In this document: piece after piece, positions 1 through 12,360 of the stretch
Position numbering within the stretch: the first letter of the stretch is position 1
Layout: the number at the start of each line of letters is the position of its first letter
From: Durusdinium trenchii
Lineage: Eukaryota; Sar; Dinophyceae; Suessiales; Symbiodiniaceae
DNA: 64,000 nt
Reading direction: 5' to 3'
Assembly: GCA_963970005.1 (NCBI GenBank)
Contig: CAXAMN010025361.1
Span: 1,574,017-1,638,016, forward strand
Translations under genes and position numbers: made by a program
Notes under the pieces: model-generated
Told to the model about the DNA's origin: nothing
Seen by the model: only the letters and a program-made list of their open reading frames with translations
The model's database searches: none

Positions 1-492
1 CGGCGGTTCTTTCAAAAAGCTTCAGACCTGAGCCATTGGTCACACATTCATCGGTCCGGTCTTCCCCTTCCTTCTGCAGGCTGGGGCTCCTCGCTGCGCA
101 AAGCCCTCGTGCGGCCGCGCAAAGCTCTCCTGTGCCTCGTCCGTGTCACCGGTGCGGTGAAAGGGGCGCCAGGAACCGCCGGAGTCCGGTGGAACACCCC
201 AATTCAGAAAGGTCAAGATGTGTCCGCAGACACAGGCTAGCACATCTTCCTTCAACTGAAACTGGATAGATCCACAGATCCACTAATTCAATTCTGATCT
301 AGCCCTTCGAAATGTTTGGTAGCACCGGACAGGATTGGATGGACCAAACACCTCGAGAGCCGAGAAATCAATAGAATCCAAATCATGTGCAAAAATGTTT
401 GTGGATGAAAAATCTCTTGAACCGTTTCTAATAAAAAGGTAAAACCAAGAAAAATGAGGACAGGGCATCGCTACTAGGAGCAAGGACGCTAC

Positions 493-622
493 TTGTCCCA
501 AAGCGCTCTGTCTCGGCCTCGAAGCTCCCCAGCAAGTCCACGGTGGCCTGAACACAGCAGCGGCAAAACTCCGCGGGGCACCGACTCTGCTCCAGTTTCA
601 AGCGCTGTAGCGTGGCGCACAC
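493..622 (-). CDS. Orphan internal exon, helical Cys-rich segment
   Basis: A 130-nt open segment read on the minus strand lies between a good acceptor (TTACAG at 625-623) and a GT donor at 492. It encodes 43 residues, beginning VCATLQRLKLEQSRCPAEF and ending near ETERFGT, with strong G/C bias at third codon positions. It looks helical and amphipathic, with several Cys. I do not recognise a family. It could be a far 3-prime exon of the ArfGAP gene or part of the next gene. The intron that follows opens directly into a CTAGTAG-type repeat. The exon is well bounded, but its gene is unknown. Confidence 0.4.
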
Positions 623-954
623 CTGTAACAAAACCACCTTGAGGCCCCTGACTGCAGCTGGATTGGGCCGCGCAGCGACTTGCCGCTCGCGCCGTTCACT
701 CGGCTCGTGCCGCTCCGTGACCCGCTCGTGCCGGCGTTCCTGGGTTCGGGATGGGGAGCCAAGGGGGACAGATATCTCCAGCCTAATAGGGCCTATAATA
801 GGGCCAAAAAAGCGCTTTCCTGTCTGGTCCAATGTACAAGATCTACAAGTAGTGTGGGGTGAATTCCCATGGGTGATCCCGACAGGAAGCAGCTGGTATG
901 GTGAATCCCGGTGAAACATCTAGGTCCAAGTCCAAGAAAGAGCACACCTTTTTG

Positions 955-1412
955 TTGCTTCTCGTTCTTGTTCCTAATAGCTTCTTGCTCCTAGTAGCAC
1001 GGCCCGGAGCCCCTAGTAGCGTCCTTGCTCCTAGTAGTGATGCCAGGAGCCCCTAGTAGCTTCTTGTTCCTAGTAGTACGGCCAGTAGCGATGCCAGGAG
1101 CCTTCTTGTTCCTAGTAGCTTCCTGTTGCGTTTTGAACAAGATTTATCAAATTGACGTCCTCTGATGTCCCTCACATCAATCAATCAATCAATCTGGAAA
1201 TCTAGGACCCGCAGCGTCTCTCAGCAGCTATAATATTACATATATAAATATATATTATTTATAGACCCCAGTTGAGAGGCCCTGGTACCTGGCAACCCGG
1301 AAGAACTTGTGAATGCTTGCTTTATTTGGCCCCCCACAACTTCTTGCTACTAGTGGCGATGCAGTTGTTACTAGTAGCGATGCCCCTGCTGCTAGTAGCT
1401 TCTTGCTACTTA
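955..1412. repeat. CTAGTAG-family repeats (two clusters)
   Basis: Degenerate copies of a CTAGTAGCTTCTTGTTCCTA-type unit occupy about 969-1125 and 1336-1412, mixed with GCGATGCC and ACGGCC variants. It is the same family as the large array at 37088-37506. No gene is visible in 623-2600 apart from a possible short minus-strand exon near 1585-1635 (reads IRVHRIIKTKDLIERG), which I hold too weak to call. Confidence 0.8.
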
Positions 1413-1924
1413 GATTTTGCCCCAAACTTCACCTGGTCACAGATTTGGCGCCTCAGATTCTGACCATTTACCACCACCCCACTCTGCCCTCCATGCCCTG
1501 CCAAGTGACCCCCCGTTCGCCAGCGCGCGCCCTGGGCGGCCCACGCGCCTCACGGGAGACGGGGACGCCGCACCGTGACCCGCGTTCGATGAGATCTTTG
1601 GTCTTGATGATTCGATGCACTCGGATCTCTAAGGTTGAGGAGGCATCCACTCCCTACACATCCTACCATGGCTGTTTTGGGAGTCACACCCAAAACAGTG
1701 CTCTGGATCCAAAAACAAGACAGAAATGGGATGTAGTACAAATGGGCGATCTTGTGTCACATTTCTATATGTATATATATATATACTTGAGGCCAAGGGG
1801 GGGGGCGAAAGCTAGCGCTCCAGAATGGGAAAGTGGAGGGCAGCGAGGTAGGAAAAAACACGGCGCTCTTTTTGGAGGCAGGGGTGAAGAGTCCTTTATA
1901 TGTGGCTCTTTGCCCGGATCCTCC

Positions 1925-2290
1925 TGCGAGAGAAGAGAGAGAAGAGAGACGGAAAGACGAGAGACAGAGAGGAGAGAGAGAGAGAGAGGAGAGAGAGATG
2001 AGAGAGATGAGAAAGAGATGAGAGAGATGAGAGAGATGAGAGAGACAGTGAGACAGTGAGAGAGTGAGAGAGTGAGAGTGAGAGTGAGCGAGTGCGGCCG
2101 CAAGATAACCAACGCTAACCGCATGCCAAAGAGCGACGACAGGACGGAGTCGAACTTGCGAAGAGGGAGGAGGGAGGAGGGAGGGAGGGAAGATGGGAGG
2201 AAGACGAAGACAAGGAGGAGGAGAGGGGAGGTGGGGAGAGGGGAGGTGGGGAGAGGGGAGGAGCGGGGGGGGGGGGGGGGGGGGGGGTCT
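1925..2290. repeat. Purine tract (GAGA/GGA) ending in a 23-base G run
   Basis: Almost pure purine sequence: GAGA-rich from about 1926, AGGGAGG-rich from about 2160, then 23 consecutive G at 2265-2287. ORFs over this stretch are low-complexity artefacts (Arg/Glu on plus; Ser/Leu/Pro on minus). A G run of this length is a likely assembly or sequencing weak point. Confidence 0.85.
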
Positions 2291-2665
2291 TCGACCTGAA
2301 TAATCAGGGGTTAGGATTTGCACCCGGTCGAAAGAAACCTTGCTATCGCAAGAGTAACTCCAGCTAGCTTCGCTAGCTTTCGTGATATATATATATATAT
2401 CAATCTGTCACACTCCTTGGAACATGGTTTCATGCAGTGAAAACCACCTGTTCGGCCTTCGGAAATGGTCCTCCTTTCCGTGCCATGCCACTTCCATGAT
2501 CATTCCAGGGAGTGTAATCAGTGCACCGGACATGTTTCCTTCATTTAAGGGCCCCACAACACGGTGCCTGACGCTCGGCCGGAGAGCCGTGTGGGCGCCC
2601 CCACCGAGGCGGCCTCACAAAAGAGGTCTGGAGACCTAGTATGGGACGCAGTATGGGGTAAGTGC

Positions 2666-3631
2666 AAGGTCCCCCCCTTCCGCCGGAGCATCCCCGGTGT
2701 TGGCCTCTGGGCTAGGTGTCCGCCGGTCGTTCCGCCGCCGGTCGTCGCCTGGCACAAATACGACTTGCGCGAGAAAAGCGAGTCAGAACAAAGGAAGAGT
2801 CTTAAGTGGTGCGACCGAGTTGATTGTTGCTTCTGCGGCGTTTCTCACAGCTCTTAGGTGGAACAAATCATGCAGTTGGCGGTTGACAGACATTTGCATG
2901 TGTATATATATATATGTGTGTTTAACTATATTGTATATTATATTATATATATAAAATATATATATATATAATACATATATTCTCATTGCAGGACAAGGAC
3001 AAGCGCGAGTATTTTTTGAAAATCAACCAAGCCAGAGCTGGGGCCGTTGTGATTGGCGTGTAGGGGACATGAGTGATCCCAGAATAGATTTGAAATGTGG
3101 GTCTCCGCAAAAAATAACAACAATGGACTCTACATCCATTTTGGGGTTGCTATACACGATTTGTATCCATTTGCAAAAGGCTTCGAGCTTTTCTCGCTCT
3201 TTGTGGGGAGCATGAAACGTTGATTGGTCGAGTCGTCACGCCTGTGGAGACACGCACCATATCCGTATCATATTGTTCTAGAAACAAACGAACAAATGCT
3301 AGGCCAGCAAAGCTTCCAGTGATCGTTCTCCATTGCGACCGCTAGGCAGCGCTGAAGAACCTGCTAGAGAGAGAGAGAGAGAGAACACTTCTGAAAAAGG
3401 TAGCACGTGACATGCATTTTCCCCACCCATGGCGCAGTCCCTGCCGTAGTCCGTGTAGTCCCTGCCCGCCCCCTGCATCTCGAACACCTCTCCCACACCT
3501 TTTTCCAGACTTCATGTGTTCAATGAAAGACTTCGGTTGGAGGCCATCGCTATTAGGTGCTGCGGTCCCACTGGCGGTCCATCCGCCTCCTCTCCGGCGG
3601 TCATCCCGGTCGTCACGGTCATCCCGCCGAC
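2666..3631 (-). CDS. Candidate ArfGAP-protein tail exons, D/R-rich and disordered
   Basis: Three splice-bounded minus-strand segments lie downstream of the ArfGAP gene. From 3631 down, after a CAG acceptor, the frame reads RRDDRDDRDDRRRGGGW. The segment 3472-3427 (acceptor CAG, donor GT) reads GAGRDYTDYGRDCAM. The segment 2748-2666 (acceptor CAG, GC donor) reads DDRRRNDRRTPSPEANTG. All are Asp/Arg/Gly-rich and probably disordered, typical of tails that follow ArfGAP domains. Their joining to the ArfGAP gene is inference: phases between them were not closed, other frames of the first and third are also open, and a plus-strand exon ending in a GTAAGT donor near 2659 is an alternative for part of the region. 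Confidence 0.35.
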
Positions 3632-3839
3632 CTGGGTTGATCGACACGGAAACCAGATCGCTTGCCTGTCCTGAAATCTTCTGAGGGCTTAACATGGTTT
3701 AACCTTTAGGGGGTTCGTTTGGTGATAAATCCCTTGTAAACCAAGGGGGCTAAGGGTCTAAGTATACCAAGGGAGAGATATTATACCTGGGTTTGGCATC
3801 ATTCTTGCCACATGCTGAAAGCCCATCTACCTTGCTGAT

Positions 3840-3840
<1 letters not shown>

Positions 3841-3870
<30 letters not shown>

Positions 3871-3906
3871 AACAACGACAACAACGACAACAACAACAAC
3901 AACATA
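3841..3906. repeat. (ACG)n/(AAC)n trinucleotide microsatellite
   Basis: GACGACGACG runs change into AACAACGAC and AAC repeats. The plus-strand poly-Thr reading is an artefact of the repeat. Confidence 0.9.
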
Positions 3907-4348
3907 CGACAACCAGGACGCACAAGAGGTGGTTAATACACGCCCCTTAACTCTTAACCTCAAAAAAACACCCCGAACAGGGGGGGTCCTGGAAACACAG
4001 CCTCCAAATGTTGTTTTTCACAGAAGAATCACTTCCACTTCGGTCGCCAAAATCGCCCCATCGGTCCCCGTCGCCGTCGCCGGGGAAGGACTGTACCTCC
4101 CTGGGCCCCAACGGTCATCCTGATCATCCCGATGAAGGAAGGACTCTGGGTCGCGGCCCTGCGACATGCAGTGATTGGCACGGAAGAGATGGTCATCCGA
4201 TGTTCTCAAAAGACCTGGTCTGAGGCTGTTTGTACAGGGTCTGTAGCAACCTGTTTCTCGTGGTTTCAACTTTCAAAGCACGGGATTCATGTTTCGATGT
4301 CCTCTAACCTCCATTCCATATCCCATCCTATCCTGCATGCCCTCCCAC

Positions 4349-7300
4349 CTGTGCCAGCAACTCTGAGGGGCTCAGCTTGTTCCGGGGCGCCCAATCCTGG
4401 CGGTTTCGTGGCGACCGGAGCCCTGTCTATGGAATGGGAGGCCTTCGGTGCAAGCGATTCGGTCCAACCCGGATCGTCACTGCGACACATCCCCAGATCG
4501 TTTCAAGTTCTTGTAGGGCTGGAGTATACACGAATCTATATGTCGTACAGATTGGTATAGGTAGGTATAGCCAAATCTTTGGCATTCTTCTCGCAATTGA
4601 AAGAAAACATAGACTTTGGAACCCACGAGCTTGACGCCCATTCACTCCTTCCGCTCGTACTTGTTCCGGATCCAAGCGGCGATCCTGAAAGCGAGAAGTC
4701 GAAGCCAAGATTGCAGGATGCTGTCGAGACTAGGGGTGGTGTGTGTGTGTGTTTTTTGTTACTAGTAGCTTCTTGCTACTACTAGTAATGCCATTGTTAC
4801 TAGTAGCGATGCCCGTGTTACTTGGATAGTGCTGTTTTGCCTGCAGGTCTGTTTGAAAGGGTCATGGTGACGCCTGGGCACACTGTCGATTTTAGCTCAA
4901 ATCTGGAATTGCGCACGTCCTGCACAGAATAGAATCAGTATTGATAGTACTCTACTGTAGCAATAGTAATATGAGGCACCAGGGGGTCCAACTCCCTGCC
5001 TCTAATTGACCCGCCAAGGGTCAGGGCCTTCAGAAGGGTTGCTTTAAGTCCCCCCTTGTGATGCCTCACTGACCGCCAGCCCCACTCCCACTGGCCGCCA
5101 TCCAAACCTCTCGCCGCTGCATTTTGCAACCCACACTTCTATTCCGACATAGCACAGCACCAGCAGCCAACGCAAAAAGAGGGATCCAAACCCGCGAACC
5201 GCCCCGGAACCGTCTGGCCCTGTCCCTGGCCCTGCCGTTCTGGCCCACGCACACGCACACGCCACACGCACACGTTCTGGCACCCCACTGCTATGTTGAA
5301 TGCCTTTGAAACCTGCTACCATCCCTGTTCTTGTTTCTGCTGTCCGCGAAGGGCCGGCCGGGATCCAATTCACGAACTCACCAAAGTACTTTTAGCATCG
5401 ATAGCCGCGGGAGTCTCTGCCGTTTTTATTGGTATTCTCTGGGTTTCTCTCGTGGAATGATTTACAGCAATTGATTCTGCAACTGCTTGACTTCGGGCAA
5501 AGCAGCGACTATGGTACACAAATGTATGCAATCACACATTACTCCGCACATTAAAAGGCAGCAGCATGTTTTCCGTGGCTCGGGTTTCTTCGGTCACCAT
5601 AGGCCGAAGGGAGCGAAAAGGGATCGAAAAGGGACTGGAAGGAAACCGCTCGGGTCAATCTGCGGAACCACACCGTCGTCCGCGGAACCTGTGTATCTTC
5701 GCTGCCAACGTCAAACACATCTTGTTCGCTCCAATGGAGGGGGGTAGGACACCCCGCAATGAAAACTTGGGTGTTTCAGGTGGTGATGGATGGTGATGTT
5801 GATTGAAATCGGCAAAGATTTGGAGGTTTCGACCCATTCCAACTTGGACGTCCTCCCATCAACCCCAGCCCTGAGACGAGTCCACCTGGAGCCCTTTTCG
5901 ACGACCGTCCAAGGAGCTTGTCTTTGCTATCGCCTTCCTGGGGCTGCTGTAGATCCTGCAAGCTCCGTCTGAACACACTTCACTGCGGGGTCACTCTCAA
6001 TCCGGATTCACCCTGAATCGCATCTAGCCAAGGCCGAGAACGAGAACGCGAAGGTGTGACATTGGTGTGCTGTCATGGCATGTTTGAGACGACAGTCTCA
6101 TGTCACTGATTTTTGTGCGCTTACATCTTGTGCGATGAGCCGGGATTGAACTGAAAGAAAAAACATATGGAGACAGAATAGCTAAATGTCAATGGCCAGA
6201 AACTATTGGTGCGTCCTCTTCACGACAAACCAAAAAGTCGGCTACGTGGGAAAGCTGTCTGCATTCATCTCTGAGAGTTTGTTTCGACAGGAACTGTACA
6301 GGTCCTTTGCGTTGCTTGTCGATGGTCCAAAAGCATCTTGTCTAAAGGATCCCAAAACAGACTCGACTCCCCGACCAGTGGTGGGCTGGTGGGCAACGAA
6401 GCAAAGCTGACCATGTCGAACAGTTGCTTCGCACCACAAAATCGAGTCGGTGAAAACATCCGCACCAGCATCCGGACTTTCGACGACGAGAGAATCAGCG
6501 CGCGAATTCGCGCTGGGCGAAGGGGCGTACCCGCGGTAGTCTGTAGAGGTAGTAGTCGTTTCCAATGCGGTTCCCAACTTTGCTGACCTGACTGAAAAAA
6601 CGAGCCCAACATCTAGACGGTTCATGACTATTTGATCTTGCCTCTGCACTGCCGCTGTGTACGACAGGTCTTCTTCTATCTACTGCAGATGTACCACTAA
6701 AGGTGAAAATTGTTGGGTTATGACATCCAAGTGCCGTTTGCGTTTGCCCAAATGTCCACGCATGATTCTTTAAACTGTGAACATGATAAACAACTGGAAA
6801 AAGTAAAACAGAACTTGACAACAGTAAGCAGCTCGTCTTCAAAAAAGCACTTAAACACTTGGTGCCGACATGTTGCAGTGTCAATCCATTTGGGTTGCCA
6901 CTTGTCTAGGGTCACACTTTTGACCACCTGGCAGCGTTGCGGCACCGTCTTACTGTAATAGCGACATCGTCTGCGTAGCGACTGCGCGGGTGATGGAGGG
7001 GTAGTTGTTGATAGAAGGAATCCCCTGGTCAATGCTCTTGATGGTCAACCGGGATTGTTGACAGAAGGACTCTCTCCACCTCGCGATGTTGAAGGAACAT
7101 CCAAACAAGGGCCTGATACAAAAGCTTGAAAATCAAAGGAATCGCCCATTTGGGGCATGTTTTTTCCTTGTGCCTCGTTCAGGTCTTTTTTAATGAGAGC
7201 CTTATGAGGTTTGGCAATCTCTTTTTTTACCACATAACTTCAGTGCACCCCTGACCATTCGAATCAGTCCACCCCCCCTGACCATTGGAGTCATTTTGAT

Positions 7301-8320
7301 TGTGCTAGGTACAATCGTGCCTCAGCAAAAATATTAGTGGTTCCACGCACCTGTTTGTCGGCGGCAAGTGTGTGTACACTGGGGTGCCGAAAGTTGCGCT
7401 TCTTGACTTCTTAAACGGGACAAACCCTTTCCCCTTAGAATCCTACGTGCAACATGTCGACACCTAAGTTGCGGTCAGATTTCCACACCGGAAAGCCTTA
7501 TAAGCGTTATGAAATTTAAACGGGTGAGGAAATCTGACCGTGCTGTACCTGCCAGGCAAAATGGACGTGTCAATCCGATCCGCTGTAGACCGCAAGTGTC
7601 ATGTTGGAACTACAGTATGTGTGGCTGAAGCAAAACAAAAAGACTCTTCAAAGATCGAAGCCGGGTCAATATAGTGACAAAGATTTGGGGGGCTATTCTT
7701 CTTGTGAGCACTTCCGTCCATCTGTTCTTGTCCCCCATAGCTTGCCACTCCTTCATTCCAGGATCCGTTTTACATCTTTTTCCTGGATGAGAACCTCCAC
7801 ATCCCCGCCAGCATCTTCACCCCAATCGGGGAACCGACCTCCCAACCCTGATTTACCTTGGCATTCCAGCCCACCTCCCTACCATGCTAGACCGTAGAAC
7901 CGACCACCTACTCCGGGTCCACCTCTTCCGGGACCTCTGCGGCCCCGTGCGCGGCCCCCGTTCGGCCCCCGCACCGAGACGTGGACGCCCAGGGATCGAT
8001 GCGTGCCGCTGCAGTCGATGCACACGAGGACGCCCAGATTCACCGAAGCCTGGGGCGCAGGCTGAAGGGGATCGGTGGGGATCGGTCGCGAGGCGTCGGC
8101 TTGGTGGCCGCTTGGGGGTTCGGTTCGCACCACCCACCGATGGTGCAAGACTATCCAATTGGGCGCTCATGGTGCTCAAGGCACATGTATGGGGGCTTTG
8201 TTCCCGTCTCCGTCTCGAACGCCCGTCCTTGCCCTCACCGTCTTCGGGTACTGTATCTGGTTTTTGTTGGGAAATAGCGGACCCTCCTGGCCCAAGTGGT
8301 GTTTGGATGTTTTGTGGTCT

Positions 8321-8365
<45 letters not shown>

Positions 8366-9678
8366 GGACGACTCTTCTTCCAGAGGGATCGAACTGGGGG
8401 CTCCCGATTTCAATACACATCCATTCATTTGGATGAGACATTTGACATTTCCCTAAGTTACGGACACAATGGAATAAACTTGACAAACAGCTGGGTTGGT
8501 CCATGGTTGTGTGTACAATGAAGGTCAAATGATTGTGCAATCAACCAAGTCGCATTGCATGCCGGGAAGACAAAGAATGCGAAAACAACGACACTTTTCC
8601 TGTATAGCTAGTTTGGGCTCAGTGGCTGCTAGTCTTTTGCAACTGGAAGCTTAAAAACGTAACTATTGTGTGGATGGAAAGAGAGAGACAGAGAGAGCGC
8701 GCGCGCATTATTTTGAGAATATTCAAGGATATCAAAAGAACTGGCAGGATTTGAGAATGAGCAAGTGTCTTCGACTTGAGTATACTGTATACTTGAGTCG
8801 CAAAACTACATACACCAGAGATGTCAAAGGCCACAAAGGTTCCATACAGGCAGCACCCTGAAATAACCGCCACCGCGTCGAAGGCGATCGATGCTGTTGT
8901 GGCAGAGGTGCACCGTTAGACACATCACCCTACATCAGCAATCACCCCATCACATCGGCACATGTCACTTTTGTCACTTCAACTCATGACACATCACATC
9001 CACCTGTCGGCTGAAATCGATTTGGAAGCTTCTCCCCTCCTTCCATGGGCGCCGGAGGCGCTACGAGGATCTTGAAAGCCACTGGATTTTGTAGAAAGGA
9101 GTCTTGTATTCTTCAAATTGGCCCAATCAATATATTTATATATTGCTGTGTATATATATATATATTATACATATTTATATATATATATATGGATTCTACT
9201 TGTATCCACTTTGAAGAACTTGGAGAGCCCAGGCAGGCGAAAGCACCTATTCTTGAAGTTCGAATTCCCGAAGACCTTGTGCCGTGGAGGTCACATCGAT
9301 CTCGAAGACACACTGCGCAACACCGCGGAGGTTTCTCATGGATCCATGCCCTGTGCATTGATCAATGCACAAAGGATCTATGCAACACTTCCCTCTCAGC
9401 CAAGAGTGGGTTTTGAGGCCTAGGCAAAGTATGTCGAGCACCATTTCCCCTCTCATCCATCCAGAAGGAGGGAGGCCGAGGCCCAGGCCCAACCTCCTCC
9501 ACATCGCCAACCTCCTGAGCTCCCAAGCCCAGCGCGGCGCTTTGGCGCCACAGTCCGCGCAGGACCGGTTCCTGCGGAGTGGAGGCATGGTGGAAATCCC
9601 AAAAAATCCAGCGAAGTTATATCGATATCCACGACCTTCTGTGCATTGAGAAGTTCTTCAACACCGACCCGCGCCGGT
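4349..9678 (-). CDS. ArfGAP-domain protein (Arf GTPase-activating protein), multi-exon
   Basis: ArfGAP proteins switch off Arf GTPases on membranes by supplying a zinc finger and an arginine finger. Minus-strand exons assemble the domain in order: 9678-9640 (VEELLNAQ), 9571-9529 (NRSCADCGAKAPRW), 8049-7975 (ASVNLGVLVCIDCSGTHR then SLGVHVS), 6927-6877 (VVKSVTLDKWQPKWIDT), 6587-6531 (VSKVGNRIGNDYYLYRLP), 4684-4644 (IAAWIRNKYERKE) and 4426-4349 (RAPVATKPPGLGAPEQAE). The zinc finger is exactly CX2CX16CX2CX4R, so the finger and catalytic Arg are intact. Phases close across the first five exons and across the last two; a link exon between 6531 and 4684 is missing. Introns include a GA donor (after 9640) and GC donors (after 9529 and 6877). 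The true start may lie upstream, near 10.3 or 11.4 kb. A further exon at 4100-4033 is possible. Confidence 0.85.
4758..4830. repeat. CTAGTAG-family repeat within the ArfGAP gene region
   Basis: Copies of TTACTAGTAGCTTCTTGCTA and TTACTAGTAGCGATGCC lie in the intron just upstream (in the sense of the gene) of the exon at 4684-4644. Confidence 0.8.
8320..8366. repeat. (TAC)n microsatellite
   Basis: About fifteen uninterrupted TAC units inside the ArfGAP gene, upstream (minus-strand sense) of exon 8049-7975. Poly-Tyr and poly-Val readings here are artefacts. Confidence 0.9.
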
Positions 9679-9699
9679 CTGAGCACGGACCTGGGATTG

Positions 9700-11360
9700 G
9701 CTTCGGGGACCGGGACCCGTGTTTCTTTTTTCGGTCGACTCAGTCCACTCGGGTCCGCGAGCAGTCAATGTTGGGCATTTTGTTGCGAACATCCTCCAAC
9801 ACCATGGAAAGTTTTGGAACTGGTGGTTTTTGGAGACCTGGCTGGGTAGTCTGCCTCCAATAACCACCCTTTGGGTGTTGCTGGCCCCTTTTGTCCTTTC
9901 AGTCTCAGTGTCCGAAGTAGTGAGGTGAGGGGTCTTCATGTGGGATGTTTCGCTCAAACATATTATATAACACCGACGAACGAACCACTTCCCAGGCCCC
10001 AGGCCTCTTTTGGGCGCAGCTGGGTGGGGCGGGTGGATGAACTCAACAGTTCGCGGGTGTTTGGGCTTTCGGTGTTGGTCAAGGGCAGGGATTGGATTGG
10101 TCTTCCCGTCGACCTCGTCGCATCGGATGGGATTCTCAGGGCATCGAAGTGCCGAACGACGGGCATCGCGGGCATCGAGCGAACGTCCGAAGCGACGCAC
10201 GGTCTGTTCTTCCAGACGAACGATTCGGTCCCGAGAGGCGACGTCGCCCGAGGTCGCGCCAGGATGGTTTGCCTGTACAATGGGAGCCTCTACTCCACAA
10301 AAAGGGACGTCAAGCTGGCAAGAGTGGCCTGGGATTCCACTAATCATTAGCTGGTGCTTTGGAGGGACCTAACCCTTGATTAATCACCCCGCCATATGAA
10401 GAAGTGTTATCCAATTGGGAGGAGTTTATTGATCAAGAGTCTACATTACTTGGCACTCCGAGACTCCACCACCCATGACTCCACGTGATTCACTGGGCGC
10501 CACACTCTGGGCGTGCCTCGGAGAACGCCATGGTTCCCGGGGTTGGAGGATCTTGAGGCAAAGCTTTGCCCTTCTTACTAGTAGCGATGCCCTTGTTACG
10601 TTCGTAGCATCGCCCGAGGATCTTGAGGACGTTGAGGTATGGTTTCCAAATGCTTTCAGATGGAGGCAAAGCTTGACATCTCTGAATCGTCCTTTTTCCT
10701 GGAAGATCATGTCTCGAGATCTTCCACAATATTTTAGGATCTCCCCTGACCATCCCTGACCGCTGCCCAAAGGTTTGCCATGGTTTGCCAGTGGATGTAC
10801 CCTTGCCTGCAAAAGCCACGGCCAATGTCCGCTGCGAGACCTACCTCCTCGGGTGAGTCTTCCGGGGGGGGGGACCGCATTGAAACGCAACGTGTGTCGC
10901 CATGTGATCCAGCTGCCCTCCTACGGTCGCCTGTACTGGGCCTGATGATCAATGAAGGGGCGTTCTTCACCCAAAAAGGAACAGATCGAATTCGAATGAC
11001 TGTTTGTTCACTGACTCTTGGTTTGAAGTTTTCTTTATTACTCTCTACTGACTCTTGATGAAAATAGAACTTCATGCAAAAGAACTATATAGCTGCCTTT
11101 GAATTGCCCTTCCAAATGACTGAACATCAGCTTGCAGAAGAACTCGCCACCAAAAAGGCAACAAGTGTCCCGTCACCTCATTTTCAAACGTAAAGCATTG
11201 CTGGGGTGCACCAGCCATTGCAATTCCCTCTGCCTTAAAGAAAACCCCCTGCCGCACCTGCCTTTCGTTCGAGTGTGGCATGAGTCCCACCTTCCAGTTC
11301 TGGGTCACGTGCGGGGGATGTTCTTCTCCCAAATGAAAAAAAATGCCTCATCGCATGACT
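9700..11360 (-). other. Upstream part of the ArfGAP locus; coding-like blocks, unresolved
   Basis: No family-supported exon is found here. Two blocks look coding on the minus strand: about 10290-10100 (one frame reads RDRIVRLEEQTVRRFGRSLD, another is also open) and about 10850-10740 (reads EEVGLAADIGRGFCRQGY). Either could be an N-terminal exon of the ArfGAP gene or the end of an upstream gene. On the plus strand the same 10.8-kb block ends in a GTGAGT donor, so the strand is not settled. A short CTAGTAG-type fragment lies at 10575-10605. Confidence 0.3.
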
Positions 11361-11364
11361 TCAC

Positions 11365-11422
11365 CCGTCCAAGCGGCAATGACCTCGTCCAACTCAGGAT
11401 TCACCGAATTCTTCGGCATGGC
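11365..11422 (-). CDS. Candidate first exon, MPKNSVNPELDEVIAAWTG
   Basis: A CAG acceptor at 11425-11423 is followed by GCC and an ATG at 11419. The frame reads MPKNSVNPELDEVIAAWTG and ends at a GTGAAG donor (intron from 11364). An AG acceptor three bases before an ATG would fit a spliced-leader addition site, making this an N-terminal exon; equally it could be an internal exon, since the frame stays open upstream. Which gene it starts is unknown; the ArfGAP gene is the next one downstream. No family recognised. Confidence 0.4.
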
Positions 11423-12059
11423 CTGAGGCGGAGTCCGACACACGAAGCGGACGGGTCTGTGGACGGGTCCGACGTGGTCCGGAAGTTCAGTATCTCGAAG
11501 ACAGGAGCAATACAAATCAAACAGCCCAACCCGACATTTCAGTATGGGTCGAGATTAAGATATGGCTCGTTGTATACTTGAGAGAGGAGAGGGTGAACGA
11601 AAGGTAGCAGGCAATCACAAGTAACCCTGGTAGAAGTCCATGACGGCGTGAACCGGCGCAGGGGGGATTTGATCCAGGGAGGGGGGGGGGGGCCGACAAA
11701 CAGAATCAACTCTTACAGGACCAAACTCAATGCACAATCCCAACTCCTGATTGTAATACATTGTAATACATGTTTGCGAAAGCAAGGAGAACTCAGGTAG
11801 CTCAAGCTACCTTTCGTGATAAATGCTTATTGGGTTTACAACAATAAAAATATAGTATTATTATGTATGCGTATGTGTATCCACCTGTACCTGTTTTTAC
11901 TCTATTGGGCGATTCTCATGTCTCGCCCGCAAACAGGAGGCAGGGTTCGTCGGCAGACTTGTCTGTCGGTTCCCTTTCTTTTTCTACCCTACCCTATCTA
12001 AAACAGGATGTTTTTTCCTTTTTTCTTACCTACTTATCTCCCTCAATTGTGGAACTAAC

Positions 12060-12360
12060 CCTAACCCTACCTCTACCTACTCGTAAACTAGCAGAGCTGG
12101 CCTCCAACTTGGTGCGATAGCCTCTAACGTACTAGCGATCGCCTTCAACCGTGTCGCTTTGTGCAGTTTTGAATTCTTGCGCATACCACCAACCTACTAA
12201 AGCTGGCCTCCAACGTACCAGGGATGACCTCCAACTGCGTCATGCTGCGCACTTTGAGTTCTTGTGCATGCCCGTCAACGGCCTCCAACCGGTAATGATG
12301 GCCACCCACCTAGATGCGACGGCCTCTAACCTAGAGGCCTAGAGGCGATGGTTCCCAACC
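12060..12360. repeat. Degenerate GCCTCCAAC repeat
   Basis: Loose tandem repetition of GGCCTCCAACCTA-like units alternating with GATG/GCGAT words. This resembles a decayed version of the TAGCGATGGCCTCCAACCTA variant seen reversed near 25880. No coding signal is seen here. Confidence 0.6.

Noticed and set aside
1757-2323. Minus ORFs rich in Ser, Leu and Pro
   Set aside because: Translation of a GAGA/GGA purine tract.
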